Program-made: the position numbers and the translations under genes
Part shown: positions 10,095-20,931 of the stretch, piece by piece
How positions within the stretch are numbered: the first letter of the stretch is position 1
How the letters are laid out: every line of letters begins with the position of its first letter
Notes under the pieces: generated by a model
Told to the model about the DNA's origin: nothing
Databases searched by the model: none
Seen by the model: the letters and a program-made list of their open reading frames with translations, nothing else
Source of the DNA: Gracilariopsis chorda
Lineage: Eukaryota > Rhodophyta > Florideophyceae > Gracilariales > Gracilariaceae
DNA: 64,000 nucleotides
Reading direction: 5' to 3'
NCBI GenBank assembly: GCA_003194525.1
Contig: NBIV01000083.1
Location: 124,001-188,000, forward strand

Positions 10095-12599
10095 ATGAGT
10101 CTTCACAATACTTTGAATCTACCCTCTTTTTCTATCAACGGCTTAAGCTCGCTTAATACCCGCCCTTTCTTGGCCGTTCACAGGGACTGCTATGATGCAT
10201 TTCCACGCCTTTGCCCATCGCAACTGGAAGCTGAACAATTGCTGCCGCCATTCTCCGTTCGAGAGAATCGCTATCCGGTACACTCCACACGCCGCGGAAG
10301 AAAAACACTTCTGTACGAACAAGTTTACAACAAAATACATTATAGGGCAAAGACCAGCAGCACTCAAGTCTTAGACCCCTCAACCCAACAACAAACTGAA
10401 GCGACCGATTTTGATATGCACGCTCTCATCCAGCGGCTTGAACACTCCTCCGACGCATCACGGCAGTTGCAAGATGAAACCTGGAATCTGTCTATCACGG
10501 AATCGGTCCCTCCCCTATGTACAACTGTACCATTTCGGTCGGACGATTTCTTGCACCTACAAGATGTTCAGTCCAATGAATCGTCCATCTCTCAAACTTG
10601 CGAAGATTGGCACCACCAGCGTCCGGGTAATCCAATTACTCTTGCAGCGATGGGAGAGCGAAAGGCTGTTATATTTTCGCCGACCGGCTTTCTTGATTCC
10701 GTTACCGTTGCCGAAATCAGCATCCAAGAAACTGATGGCATACTTTCTCACTCTTTCAAACCACTTACCACCAGTTTGAGAACTCCAGACTTTCTGCTTT
10801 TCGATGAAAACCCGATTATTGATATTACAGCTTCCCGACTTCCGTCACATACATTTGAAAAAGGTACGCTTCTGGCAACGACGGCGAATGCTCTCTCTTT
10901 CGCAACTTTCGAAGAAGAGGCACTTAAGTGGAACTTGCAGTATGATCTTAGCAGAGTAGCTGCTACTGCTTTCAACCCGATATTTCCCGAGGAGTTTGCA
11001 GTTGTTTGCGAAGATGGGCTTTTTGCTGGTACAGCTCAGATTCTTCATAACGCGTTGCTTCATCACAAGACGGATCAGTTCTTTGCAGATATTCAGCCAG
11101 TTTCTCCAAGTGCTCGTTTCCGACAAGTGCACTATGGTGCACATCCTAGAACTCTTCTTCTTGCGAATCCGAGAGGTATTCGTCGACATGACCTCAGGAG
11201 TCCTAATCCAAACAATTTTGTTGATGTCGTTTTGGACGTCGAACATCATTTTGGTGTTTCAGGGAAACACACAGAAATCGCATCCTTTCAACCTCTATTG
11301 CAGTCTAGCGCTTTTCATATAGTTCTTGCCACCAATAGAGCTTTGTTGTACGTCGACTTGAGAATGCCTCACGCCCCGCTCTTGGACTGGTCACTTTCAC
11401 TTCCGTCACCTGTAGATCACTTAGCAGTTTGTGAAACGGCGGAAACTGGACAGAATTATGACGTCATCGCTCTGTCGTCAAAGAAACATTGCTACCTTGA
11501 AATGTTTCACGGGGTGCGTCTGAGGAACGATGAAACGTTTGGGTATCACGGGTGTCAAAGTGAGAAAGAGTGGCGTCCCCCAATGCCAAGATGTGAGGTG
11601 CTATGGTCTGACATGCCTCTAGCTCATCTCCAACAGTTGCATTTACCTTCTCCCACTTCTGGCCTAGTGTTACTACCGCTCGAGACTGGAAGCAAAGTTT
11701 CACTCGTTCAATGGTCTGCTACAGAGGGCCTGATTGCTCAGCTTATTAACATTGAGATGTTCCAGGATACCGAGCGACACTTTGAAAAGCCGTCCGAGGT
11801 GGCTCCCCGGCATTTCGACTCTTCAGTATTGGCGTGGAAGCACCAGCAAAGACTTACAGAGATAGGTGAACATGAAACGCCCAGAATCGTAAAGAACTCT
11901 GTTCTTGAGCAGCTACCTGGAAGTTTGTTGCTAAATCGGTTGCGACTAATGTTTTTCAAAGATGCTTTGGATCTTCGAGAACGTATCTGTCGAACGGATG
12001 AAGATGAGCTTGGTTATGATGGAGTTCAGACTAGAGTTCCGCGACCATTTCTAAGTGATATATCTTTTGTTCTGCAGTTCAGAGCGAACTTGGCTGAAGA
12101 ACCCCCTCAGGAACACAGTCCCAAGTTCAAGAAGATGAAAACAGAGGGCCAGCGCATCTCGTATGGCCCTTGCCTCGATTCAGATACCCACAGCGATCGA
12201 ACAACGTCAAACTATTCAAGTGAGCTGTCCGATCCTGGTATGGGAAATATTTTCAATGCCATAGGAGGGGGCATGATGATAGCGGAGGTAGCCCGGCACG
12301 CACGGTCCGGTATGGCACACAATTCAACTCCCTTGGGAGTGGCAGGCCTGGAAGAAACATTACGGTTCGCTCCGCTTGTTTATACATCGCCAGTGGAGTG
12401 GCATAGCACATGCCTTGAACTACATGATGACTGTCACGGTCGCGTTGATTCAAACGAGGAGATGCCGGACTGGGTAACCCAGACCGTGTATTGCGTGTCT
12501 GAAGTAGAGCAAGGACAAACCAGTCGTTCGTCCCAAATACCTGAAGGATCCGAGTATGGACGCCTCTTGAGTCGCATGGAATCTTTCTTCTTTGCTTGA
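10095..12599 (+). CDS. TAF1C: TAF1C/Rrn6-like RNA polymerase I initiation factor subunit
   Basis: An 834-aa intronless protein, counted from the ATG at 10095. The middle, roughly residues 200-500, looks like the WD-type propeller of TAF1C/Rrn6: a segment HYGAHPRTLLLANPRG followed by RRHDLRS, then ATNRALLYVDLRMPHAPLL and a hydrophobic-Ser pattern, matching the order in human TAF1C where strands precede 'DLR'-type loops. TAF1C (SL1 complex) and Rrn6 (core factor) place RNA polymerase I on rDNA promoters in the nucleolus. The C-terminal third is hydrophilic with an acidic/Ser segment. Sequence in this family diverges fast, so the call rests on a few motifs and length; another nuclear WD-like protein remains possible. 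Confidence 0.5.
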   Translation: MSLHNTLNLPSFSINGLSSLNTRPFLAVHRDCYDAFPRLCPSQLEAEQLLPPFSVRENRYPVHSTRRGRKTLLYEQVYNKIHYRAKTSSTQVLDPSTQQQTEATDFDMHALIQRLEHSSDASRQLQDETWNLSITESVPPLCTTVPFRSDDFLHLQDVQSNESSISQTCEDWHHQRPGNPITLAAMGERKAVIFSPTGFLDSVTVAEISIQETDGILSHSFKPLTTSLRTPDFLLFDENPIIDITASRLPSHTFEKGTLLATTANALSFATFEEEALKWNLQYDLSRVAATAFNPIFPEEFAVVCEDGLFAGTAQILHNALLHHKTDQFFADIQPVSPSARFRQVHYGAHPRTLLLANPRGIRRHDLRSPNPNNFVDVVLDVEHHFGVSGKHTEIASFQPLLQSSAFHIVLATNRALLYVDLRMPHAPLLDWSLSLPSPVDHLAVCETAETGQNYDVIALSSKKHCYLEMFHGVRLRNDETFGYHGCQSEKEWRPPMPRCEVLWSDMPLAHLQQLHLPSPTSGLVLLPLETGSKVSLVQWSATEGLIAQLINIEMFQDTERHFEKPSEVAPRHFDSSVLAWKHQQRLTEIGEHETPRIVKNSVLEQLPGSLLLNRLRLMFFKDALDLRERICRTDEDELGYDGVQTRVPRPFLSDISFVLQFRANLAEEPPQEHSPKFKKMKTEGQRISYGPCLDSDTHSDRTTSNYSSELSDPGMGNIFNAIGGGMMIAEVARHARSGMAHNSTPLGVAGLEETLRFAPLVYTSPVEWHSTCLELHDDCHGRVDSNEEMPDWVTQTVYCVSEVEQGQTSRSSQIPEGSEYGRLLSRMESFFFA

Positions 12600-14074
12600 A
12601 GACCGGGTTGAAGCAAAGTAGTGGCACAGAAGCTCTAGAATCGAGTCAAGTGGACTCTTTGGAAGGCCTTCGCTCTTGGTGATGAATCCCTCTAAACAAT
12701 TAGAACCACAGGACTGGAGGACTTGTGAGATGGTGGTATAACCATTGACTACAACATATGTCTTGATGTCGTCGTAAGCGAAAGAAGTACAGAACGAAGC
12801 GTGCAGTTTGAAAGGCGTCATAGTATGCCTCAGAAATACAGAACGAAGCGGGCAGTTTACTCCGTCCAGCGTCTCAAGGAGTAATCCTCACCGAAGGGCT
12901 TCAGTCTTTCAAAGATGCAACCGCTCTCTGTTACCAACATTCATACACTTGCCATGGGCGGTTTGCTTATCTTTAACGTCGGTGATGACATGATGCACGA
13001 TTATTATCGGTTTGAAGAGTGTCTCCCTACCAAGGTTTTGTCGTCTGTGTTTTATGAGCTATTGTTCTAAATTGGGCTGCGCTTGTGTCATTATGACTAT
13101 TTGTCACGCCATGCTCGGAAGCGTCATAATCACCGTGTCGTCTCAATTATGAAAATCAGTACGTCGCCACACAGGGCTCGAGATATGAATATGATCCGCA
13201 GTCGAAAGCATCAAGGGCTCCGTGGCAGCAGCCAGAGCTAGAGTCGACTCAGCTGAGCAGAAGGGCCCCAGAGAAGAAGCCAGGAAGATATACAACCTCG
13301 CAGAGAGCTGTTTGGGCCCCCTATTGATTGCGTATCGCAGAATGGCGGTGTTGTTCAATGTTCTCTAGAATCCTTCAAGGGATGTTGCAACAGAATTTTC
13401 AAGGGTAGAGGTGTGCGGGTGCTTTTGCAAAGGCAATTTATTCGTGTCGTTGTTGCAGAACGATACTGTAGGCCAGGACAGCGAAAGCACAAAGGTACGC
13501 GTGAGCAGAAGTTTGTCGCCGAACGCTATGCTACCTGAATAGTTCACAACTCAACTCAGGAGTGTGTGATCGGCCACCGACTTCGCACAGCATGGAATCA
13601 TTTAAGGATTCGTGAATACCCTGTTTGTTGATTCTTAGTGTCATACTGTCGGGACACTGAACCGCAGCCGCTTTTTTGACGGTATTGAGGCACACGTCGA
13701 AGACGGCCTAATTTCATCCGGTGGGAATTGCTTCGATGTCTTGACGCCTATGGCTTTGCATAGTTGGGCACTTTTATTCATAGCCGTGCTCATGTCAATA
13801 TCAGCACCGAATATGGCACCGTATTCGGTCCACTGGATGGTCACCGTGGTATTGAAGCAATGCAATTTACACGTTTCATGTCTTACAAGTTCGAGCAAGA
13901 TGGTGACTCTAGTCGCGTACCATCGAAGATGCGCATCAGGAACATCGCTGACCAACATTACTGGTGGCACGTTTGGCCAGACCTAGATTCCTTCGCTTTG
14001 CCTATTACTCGCGAGACTATTACTTGCGAGACGTGAGCTCCTTCAATAACTGAATGAACTGGTTTTAATTCCCC
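12600..14074. other. Intergenic region, no clear gene
   Basis: Nothing convincingly coding. A 22-bp sequence occurs twice (12788-12809 and 12837-12858, one mismatch). An open frame at about 13764-14036 (+) has protein-like composition (for example YGTVFGPLDGHRGIEAMQF) but no start context or family that I recognise; it may be a remnant of an older gene. Confidence 0.4.
12788..12858. repeat. 22-bp direct repeat, period 49
   Basis: Two copies of a 22-bp unit containing ACAGAACGAAGCG and GCAGTTT with one difference, separated by 27 bp, downstream of the TAF1C-like gene. Probably a small tandem duplication. Confidence 0.8.
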
Positions 14075-15310
14075 ATGGATGACTTGACATCCCAAGGAAG
14101 CTTCAACTCCTCATGGATACCTCCAAATATGTCGCCTAGCGGAGGCGAGTCCAAACCTTTGATCAGCGTACTTTCAGTCGCGAAGGACAACACCAAGTCT
14201 GCTGCTCTCCGGCTCGCGCCCTACCGCCTGTGGTTGCGTTGTTCTCCACGGGTGTGGGCGATTGCCATTCTTCTGATCGGATTGGTAGGCATCATCCATA
14301 TTTGGCTGACAGAGACTTTCGTCGTGAAGATGGGCAGTGCAAGAACGACTTCAGCAATATCTGCGGTCCATGAATCGCCGGACACTATTTTGCGTTTTAT
14401 GTCTTACAACGTGTTTGTGCGACCGATTGGCATTGGTCTCGGAGATTACAAGAACCAGCGGTTGAACGATTTGCTGGAAGATGCAGGTATGTTCGATGTT
14501 GTTTGCTTTCAAGAGCTTTTCTCTACAAGTGGGTCTCGAAAGACGAACTTTTTGCGAAAACTAGGAACAGCTTATGGACTGAAGTACCAAGTGTCGTCTC
14601 CGATACCTGGACTTAAGGGTCTGTTTTCTTGGCCTCCAAAGATCATTGACGGAGGCCTCGTCATCGCTTCCCGATACAGAATTCTAGAAACAGACTATCG
14701 AGCGTTCTCAAATGCGCAATTTGAATCCATCGATTTTATAGTCGCAAAGGGAGTTCTCTATGCTCGAGTCTCGTTACTACATTCTGTTAATGTGTTCGTC
14801 CATGTTTTCACTACTCATATGCAAGCGAATAACGGTTTGGATATGGACTTCAGCGGCACGCGTACGTATCAGTTGGAGGAACTTGCGCGCTTCATATCCA
14901 AGAAGACAAGCGATGACCCTTCTGGTCCCATCATTCTGGCGGGTGATTTTAACGTGAACAGCCGTAACGGTCCCAATGATCCGTCTTCGTCGCCAAAGTA
15001 TGCAACGATGATGGAAATACTCCAAACAGCAAGACCTCAGTTTCCTTTCGTAGACCTCTTATTCAAAGCCAACGGAAACAAACACCCAGTGACTTCGGCA
15101 GGTGGTCTGAAGGGAGATACACAGAAAAATGAAGGGCTTGATTATATCTTTTTCAGCCCGGGAGACAAGCAGTTCCTGAATAGTTCGTTAAGCATTCAAG
15201 AAGACTGGAAATCGATTGGAGTTAAACCACTGAGAGTTTCTGGAAGACCGTATCAAACATTAAGTGATCACTACTCCGTTGTGGCAACATTTAATCTTGG
15301 ACACAAATAA
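14075..15310 (+). CDS. Neutral sphingomyelinase-like phosphodiesterase (EEP family)
   Basis: A 411-aa protein with a single predicted membrane segment at about residues 58-79, followed by a complete endonuclease/exonuclease/phosphatase domain. Visible motifs are MSYNVF (109-114), FQELF with the metal-binding Glu (145-149), the THMQ strand (247-250), GDFNVN (290-295), DYIFF and a C-terminal SDHY holding the catalytic Asp-His pair. The order and the T-H-x-Q motif fit neutral sphingomyelinases (Isc1/SMPD2-like), which release phosphocholine from sphingomyelin or act on inositol phosphosphingolipids. An N-terminal membrane anchor is unusual, since Isc1/SMPD2 carry theirs at the C-terminus. Substrate is inferred from the family. 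The start is the first ATG. Confidence 0.8.
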   Translation: MDDLTSQGSFNSSWIPPNMSPSGGESKPLISVLSVAKDNTKSAALRLAPYRLWLRCSPRVWAIAILLIGLVGIIHIWLTETFVVKMGSARTTSAISAVHESPDTILRFMSYNVFVRPIGIGLGDYKNQRLNDLLEDAGMFDVVCFQELFSTSGSRKTNFLRKLGTAYGLKYQVSSPIPGLKGLFSWPPKIIDGGLVIASRYRILETDYRAFSNAQFESIDFIVAKGVLYARVSLLHSVNVFVHVFTTHMQANNGLDMDFSGTRTYQLEELARFISKKTSDDPSGPIILAGDFNVNSRNGPNDPSSSPKYATMMEILQTARPQFPFVDLLFKANGNKHPVTSAGGLKGDTQKNEGLDYIFFSPGDKQFLNSSLSIQEDWKSIGVKPLRVSGRPYQTLSDHYSVVATFNLGHK

Positions 15311-16363
15311 AACGGAAAACGCAATTCTCGAGTTGGAGATCCCTGATGCCGTTCACTACCTTTCCTTCCCATTGTGTTGCAGGGTACTCGTGCGGCCTGG
15401 TTGACCAAACTGTGGTCACCACAAGCAAGGCAGAAAGCATCACTTTAGGTGCTTGGTTGAAGGGGATGTGTATGTGTGTATGTATGCTCATGGGCGTACG
15501 CAACTAATTCCGAAAGCGTGGTAGGAACCCTTGTCAAAGAATTTCTCTCTCTGCAAGTATTTTGAAGAGGGGAAGTCTTGTTGTGGACGGGGAAAAGTAT
15601 TTACATTCGCGGTCTATGTGTCTATACCATGCTATGCACATTATGTATTATATTACAAAAAGAGCGTTTCGTACTTTGCAGTCAAGCGAAACAGGTCTTA
15701 TAGAGAGCGTCGGAATGAATTTTGCTCTAGTACGCATTACGTAAGAATGAATGCGACTATTCAAGCAATATCAAATCATTGTTCACACACCTAGATGCTA
15801 TCGTATGGTCTCATCGGTTCTGAATGCGCTACAAGAGATACCCATTCTAGAAGCATCCTAGTACCCAGCAGTTCCCCTAGTAGCTCAGTGCGATGTGCGC
15901 TGTTCATGTATACGCAAGCATGCGGGCAAAATAGTTTTTGAGAGCAGCGGTCAAACCCCTTTCGCAACGTTTAAGTTCAGCCAAAGTTCAGCCAACGTTT
16001 AGCCATGCGCTTATCTGCAAGCAGCGGAAAGCAATCCTTGAGGAGAGCCCGCACCCCTGACCCTAAGGCACAAGCATGTGCTGCGGTAGGCATTAGTTGG
16101 TCTTTCGGGGAGATCTGCAGCAGGAAAAGTTGAAAACGGCCATGCTCAGAGAACTGCCATGGTTCTAGCGTGAGGTTGAACTCAGAACTTGTGATGTTCT
16201 ACCCTTGGAGAAGAGAAGAAGATGACTGTCCAGATCCATCCATGTCTATTTCACTTGCGTGGGAAGTGCGCACCAGTTACATGCGTTCCAAGGCATTGCA
16301 TCGACATCGTTGTCACGTTGTCACGTATCTACGTAATTTAGGTCTAATGCAGTCCGCGAGTCG
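15311..16363. other. Intergenic region left of the Mutator-like element
   Basis: No gene. It contains a stretch of about 75 bp (15494-15568) related to one at 37004-37078, and a short run of imperfect TTCAGCC-type repeats at about 15972-16003. Confidence 0.5.
15494..15568 (+). repeat. Dispersed repeat, copy 1
   Basis: About 75 bp that align without gaps, at roughly 80% identity by eye, to 37004-37078 in the same orientation (shared core TCAAAGAA and a TTCCGAAA segment). Conceptual translation keeps a similar peptide in both (A-x-A-T-x-S-E-x-V-V-G-x-L-x-K-E), which suggests a fragment of a once coding repeat. Family unknown. Confidence 0.55.
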
Positions 16364-16372
16364 GTAAAAAAC

Positions 16373-16715
16373 GGGGTCTGGTGAATCTACGCCGTGTAGC
16401 ATATGTAGCAGAAACAGCCAATCACAGGCCGATAACCCCAAAATATCTGGGGGAGAGTGCGCTCAAAACCTCGACTTTTTTGAGGTGCAGCAATCCGGCC
16501 AATAGGAGCCCGATAACCTCAAATCATCATTGTATCTCTCTCAACAAGCGCATAAATCACAGCAATGACAACCATTCATCGCCCTTTCAGCACCTACCCA
16601 TTGCATTCTGCACGGTGTACTGCATAGCAAAAATGGCGCCATCTCCCATTCAAAATGGTCAAGTGCTCACGGCCCCAATGCCAAACAGGCTCCTGCACCC
16701 TTCTTCCGACCTTTC
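16373..16715. repeat. MULE left terminal inverted repeat (343 bp)
   Basis: Near-identical inverted copy of 21735-22077. The differences seen are in the C/T-rich inner end and at one position of the CCATcTCCC segment. Both copies hold an ATG-led open frame (MAP-x-PIQNGQ), and the element's promoter is expected here. Confidence 0.95.
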
Positions 16716-16941
16716 ATCGTCGGCCTCTTCGTCGGGTCTGAATCAAACCACAACATTCAGTAGACAGGGTTATGTAGCCCTCACCGTTCGCTCCTTCTTC
16801 TGCTTTCGGCCTTACCTTGCTGCGCTGAATCTGAAAGAACGCAGATTTGTCTGACAAAGCCGTAGACGGAATCAGAAGTGGCTGGCGCAGTGCGTGTTCT
16901 TGACAGCCTACTTCTTGCGGCGGCAGCGAAACTAATCATGT

Positions 16942-19900
16942 TTACTGATTTCTCATAATCGGTTCAACTTTTCGTATGGCTGAATTGATAGCGCCATCAA
17001 TGTCTGATCTGGTTGTAACAGGAACGGAATTCGATCTTTTTCTACTTGAATTTGATCTTTTGCGGTGTCCTCTCATGTTCTCGTTGACACCACGACGTCG
17101 TTTCCGTGATCTTCCGTGCCCGCTGTTTGGGTTACGAACCAATGCAGCTTCAACTGTTGGCTGGGACCCTAGCAGTTCTACTATTCGCGGAATTAGAAGA
17201 GATGCTGGCGTTTGCACGTGAAATGCTTGTCCGGAGTTCAGGGATTGCAACCCTGATTGTAAAAAGTTCTTCAAGCCGTCTAATGCGAGAGGGCCCTGCG
17301 TCCATGCCAATCTATGCATTTGAGTACACAAACCCGTACAATCAGCACAGGAAAAGAAGAAAGAGAGCTCTGAATTGTTACCTTCTTTGGCATCTGCTTG
17401 CAATTCGTGACCTCCGTATCTACTTTTCCCTGGGTTTGTTTCATTGGACTCTCGACCTCCTCTATTGTCCATGCTTTCCCCCCGATTGCCAACCACAGCA
17501 CGAAGCGAACCAATGTTTTGCAGTGTCCAAGATGCAGGATCAGCTTTCCAGTAAGGATGCAAGAGCTCTTCCAGGGGAAATCGAGGACCGACAATGTCCA
17601 AAAAGGCAGGTGTTCTGCTCACTTCTTCTGCATACACAGTCGAAACTCTTACCATATGCGCACAAGGAAATCCGCGTGATACTTGCCTTAGACATGTGCA
17701 GAACCCTTTACTAACGCTTCTTGTATGTTGTCCTGTCCGTGTTCTACAGACGTAAACAAGAAACTCGAGTGGTGGTCTGGGTGTATTACTCTGAAGGGTT
17801 GTACACGATGAAACGACAAAGGCTGCTACTTGTGTATCAGGGGTGTCATCCAATCCCAGCATCGAGTGACGGGTACTGGTGATCGCATGTCCATCGGTGA
17901 TGTAAGACCTGTCCACACGATAGTGGGCAGACCTCATTACACTTATGCGGATGAAATGGTCCAGGCAATACGCAGTATAATTCTGACACATTTCCCACAG
18001 TTGCTTTGCCGGAATTCCAAGCGATGAAGACGATAACTGTCGCAATATTGGTCGTTTTCTGTGTGAAATATGAGCAGACATGGCCCTTCGGCGTTTTGTG
18101 AGCTCTAAAATTACCTTTGGTACATCAAAAATCGGAACGCCTGGTCGGAGTATGTAATGCCGAAACATTGAGTTAGCAGACTCCGAACTTCCTGTACCTT
18201 GAAACAAGAACTGCATCGGCATGTACAGAGTCTTGTACACCCTTATAAGCATTGACGGATTCTGGCGATATAAAAAGGCGTACCAGCGGGGAAGGGGCAT
18301 ATTGAAAGCATGGAAGTATTTCTGTACGAACTGCTCGCGTCTGCTATGGAATTCCTCAATCGTATTTGAACGGCGCATTACGTGCAGATCAGTGCTCATC
18401 TCCTTATTCCAGGGCAACCTCTGTATCTTCTGGCACCACGAAGAGACGTTCTTGATTTGATTTTTGTTGAGGTGCCAATCATCTAAAGCAAGAAAGCTAT
18501 TTGGCATGACCTTCCTGACAGCGGCAATGAGAGCCGCATTCTGATCAACGAAAACCATACCAGGTGACACGGGAACCACGGACATGAACTTTTGTAGCAT
18601 CCAAGAAAAGCTTTCTTCAGTTTCGGATGGTACAAACCCCATAAAGAATGTGCGTACCTGACCAGAACTAGTCCTTCCGTTGATGGAGAAAAGAGGGAAG
18701 CTAAACCGGTTAGCGATTGCCTTACAATCAATCGAAATCCCTGGAATAATTCCATACCTTTCGTAGTCTTCCCTCCATTCTTCGAATGCCCAAGCTGTAT
18801 AGTGCATGCTATCGTCCCCTCTCGTGGCAAAGAAAACGCGATGTCGGGGGTTTTCTTCCTGCAGTTTGGATAAAGACTCACATAGACGGAGACTATCCTG
18901 ATCTTTAGGGTTCTGTTTGTCCTTCATGTATTTCAGATGCTGTCTTAATGTCTCCCTATCGATCCTAATATGGTACCTGTATTCGAGATACTTCAGAACA
19001 TCAGCGTATCCCATCCGAAGGATATTATGCATTTTCATGGCTTCCTCCTGGGCTGAAGGAGGAAGCAGCTTCCTCAATATCCTGGCGTCGGGTTCGTGAT
19101 TGTGACATGCCTTGCTAACATCGCAAGCATATCGCCAATTTTCGATGAGTGCCTCCTCTGCACAGCCCTCTTCCGATACAACATGGCTTTGAACCGTGAA
19201 CACAATCAAAGAAAAAGGACACTGATGGATACTGTCCGACTTCTGGCAAACGAGCAATGCCCGCTTCAGAATGCGTTTGGACTTCTCCTCCTCATCCCTC
19301 CCTTCTTCCATTCCATCCCGGTATTTGGAGTCCCTTATTGTAAGATCATACCCGAATCCCTCACTTAGATATTGGAGCTGGAGAAGAACTTCTCTACCCG
19401 GTGCGTTTATCTGCCTTCCATCAATAAAGGACATTAACACTGCCACCATCTCCGAATGTTGGAAGTACTCTGTAATCTTCTCTTGCTCATCAACAACCCC
19501 ATTGCCTTCCTCACAGCCATAGCTAGTTTTCGGACATTCGACATCCTCCTCCTTCCCTTCAACAATTTCCCGCGTTTGCAAACCATTTTCATCCGTGTCA
19601 ACGACCTCTTCCGCATGATCACTGTCCCATAAAGTCCCTAACGGCGATAGAGTGTCGATATCTGTAGCATCCTCACGGCTATCAACTCCAACTCCTGCAT
19701 GTCCGTTGTCCACAACAACTTTGGCTTCTTCTGCTGTATTTCTCTGCTCAAAGGTACTACCAACAACTGCTTTTAAACTATTCGGTACGCTAGAATCAGA
19801 AAGTATAAGATCATCTTTGTCTAAAGCAGTAGCATTGTTTCCCTTAGGAGCACAGTGTTTAAGTTTCTCGTAGCCATCTTTTGTTTCAAGATCTTCATCT

Positions 19901-20931
19901 CCCTTCTCTGCATTCTCCGCCCTCTCCGTTTCCCGAAGAGTAAACACACCACGTAATTCGGTCCTATCATCATGTCTGACCTCAAAAAGACTTGAGCTGC
20001 AAACTGTAGTCACTCTCTTTTTTATCGCAGCTGAGGTCAGTTCAGAACAACTATGGTTGTGGGTGAGCTTATACTTCATATTCCACGTCCTCTTATCCGC
20101 AAGCAGCTTCCCAATGATTGCTGCCTTGCATTTCCATGGAGCAACGTACTTCAAGCACCTTAATCGGAGGATTAGGTAGTGCTTTTGACGGTTATTGACT
20201 GATGGCCGACAATAGTGAACCCCGTATGAGTAGCCATTCTTCGTCAGCTCATACAACTTGCGGGGGAAATCATGCAATACCTCTTCTTCTTCGCTTCTCC
20301 CCTCGCTTTCTATCGATTGCTTTCTTTTCTTTCTCAGCTCCGCTCCCACAAGTTTGCCACCTGTACTTGCTCTTGTGCATTTACTACAATTCACAGCAAG
20401 ATCGAAGACATCATTGACAATTGAGGTTACTGCAAGGATGGAGTCTTCAAACCGTACTTTCCTCTCCTTGCTGGGTTTTCCGGCTACTTTCAACGGCTTT
20501 CTGATGCTTTTAAGTCTCGTAAAACTCTTCTTTTTCCTCGTCGAAACGGTAGTAGGCGAAACATTCTTCTTATCGTTCCTTTTCTTGTGCCTGCACTCGT
20601 AAAAGTACTTTCTCTTCCGTAACATATGCTCATCTACTAGAAACTCTGTAGACTGCAGAATTCCATTCCCGATCGTTGCGCTAAATATGCTGCGTACTCG
20701 AGCTTCAACGCACCCCCACCTGTATTTCTCAGTTAGCTTTGGGTCATATCCACGTCTGAATGTATCTCTCGGCATACACCCCTTGGTTCTCGCTCCTTCC
20801 GAAATAGCAGATATGACGTAGGCTCCGCAGCTGTAGACATCTCGCTGCCTCTCATACCTCAAGTAGTCTAACATGTAGTTTTTTTCTCTCGAATTTCCAC
20901 CTAGTGCCCTTCTTTGGTGGGAAGCAACCAT
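16942..20931 (-). CDS. MULE transposase with Ulp1 catalytic-Cys segment at its N-terminus
   Basis: A 1329-aa frame. Residues 30-42 (RDVYSCGAYVISA) are the end of a Ulp1/C48 domain, with C35 the expected nucleophile. Two zinc-cluster segments of the WRKY/GCM1/FAR1 kind follow (about 240-296 ending THNHSC, and about 560-614 ending CHNHEPD). The MULE DDE domain comes next: D735 in SIDCK, D796 in FVDQN, then E918 in the SSESANS motif. A SWIM zinc finger (C1078, C1080, C1090, H1092) follows, and the tail is basic. All parts expected of an autonomous MULE transposase are there, without internal stops. The true N-terminus lies in the upstream frame (20852-21631). Confidence 0.88.
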   Translation of the reverse strand: MVASHQRRALGGNSREKNYMLDYLRYERQRDVYSCGAYVISAISEGARTKGCMPRDTFRRGYDPKLTEKYRWGCVEARVRSIFSATIGNGILQSTEFLVDEHMLRKRKYFYECRHKKRNDKKNVSPTTVSTRKKKSFTRLKSIRKPLKVAGKPSKERKVRFEDSILAVTSIVNDVFDLAVNCSKCTRASTGGKLVGAELRKKRKQSIESEGRSEEEEVLHDFPRKLYELTKNGYSYGVHYCRPSVNNRQKHYLILRLRCLKYVAPWKCKAAIIGKLLADKRTWNMKYKLTHNHSCSELTSAAIKKRVTTVCSSSLFEVRHDDRTELRGVFTLRETERAENAEKGDEDLETKDGYEKLKHCAPKGNNATALDKDDLILSDSSVPNSLKAVVGSTFEQRNTAEEAKVVVDNGHAGVGVDSREDATDIDTLSPLGTLWDSDHAEEVVDTDENGLQTREIVEGKEEDVECPKTSYGCEEGNGVVDEQEKITEYFQHSEMVAVLMSFIDGRQINAPGREVLLQLQYLSEGFGYDLTIRDSKYRDGMEEGRDEEEKSKRILKRALLVCQKSDSIHQCPFSLIVFTVQSHVVSEEGCAEEALIENWRYACDVSKACHNHEPDARILRKLLPPSAQEEAMKMHNILRMGYADVLKYLEYRYHIRIDRETLRQHLKYMKDKQNPKDQDSLRLCESLSKLQEENPRHRVFFATRGDDSMHYTAWAFEEWREDYERYGIIPGISIDCKAIANRFSFPLFSINGRTSSGQVRTFFMGFVPSETEESFSWMLQKFMSVVPVSPGMVFVDQNAALIAAVRKVMPNSFLALDDWHLNKNQIKNVSSWCQKIQRLPWNKEMSTDLHVMRRSNTIEEFHSRREQFVQKYFHAFNMPLPRWYAFLYRQNPSMLIRVYKTLYMPMQFLFQGTGSSESANSMFRHYILRPGVPIFDVPKVILELTKRRRAMSAHISHRKRPILRQLSSSSLGIPAKQLWEMCQNYTAYCLDHFIRISVMRSAHYRVDRSYITDGHAITSTRHSMLGLDDTPDTQVAAFVVSSCTTLQSNTPRPPLEFLVYVCRTRTGQHTRSVSKGFCTCLRQVSRGFPCAHMVRVSTVYAEEVSRTPAFLDIVGPRFPLEELLHPYWKADPASWTLQNIGSLRAVVGNRGESMDNRGGRESNETNPGKSRYGGHELQADAKEGNNSELSFFFSCADCTGLCTQMHRLAWTQGPLALDGLKNFLQSGLQSLNSGQAFHVQTPASLLIPRIVELLGSQPTVEAALVRNPNSGHGRSRKRRRGVNENMRGHRKRSNSSRKRSNSVPVTTRSDIDGAINSAIRKVEPIMRNQ

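Noticed and set aside
13641-14036. Short protein-like frames upstream of the sphingomyelinase
   Set aside because: No match to that family or another, and no start context; kept only as a note.
16381-16854. A 157-codon + strand frame at the left MULE end
   Set aside because: It is the copy, within the inverted repeat, of the leader of the protease gene; it has no catalytic part.
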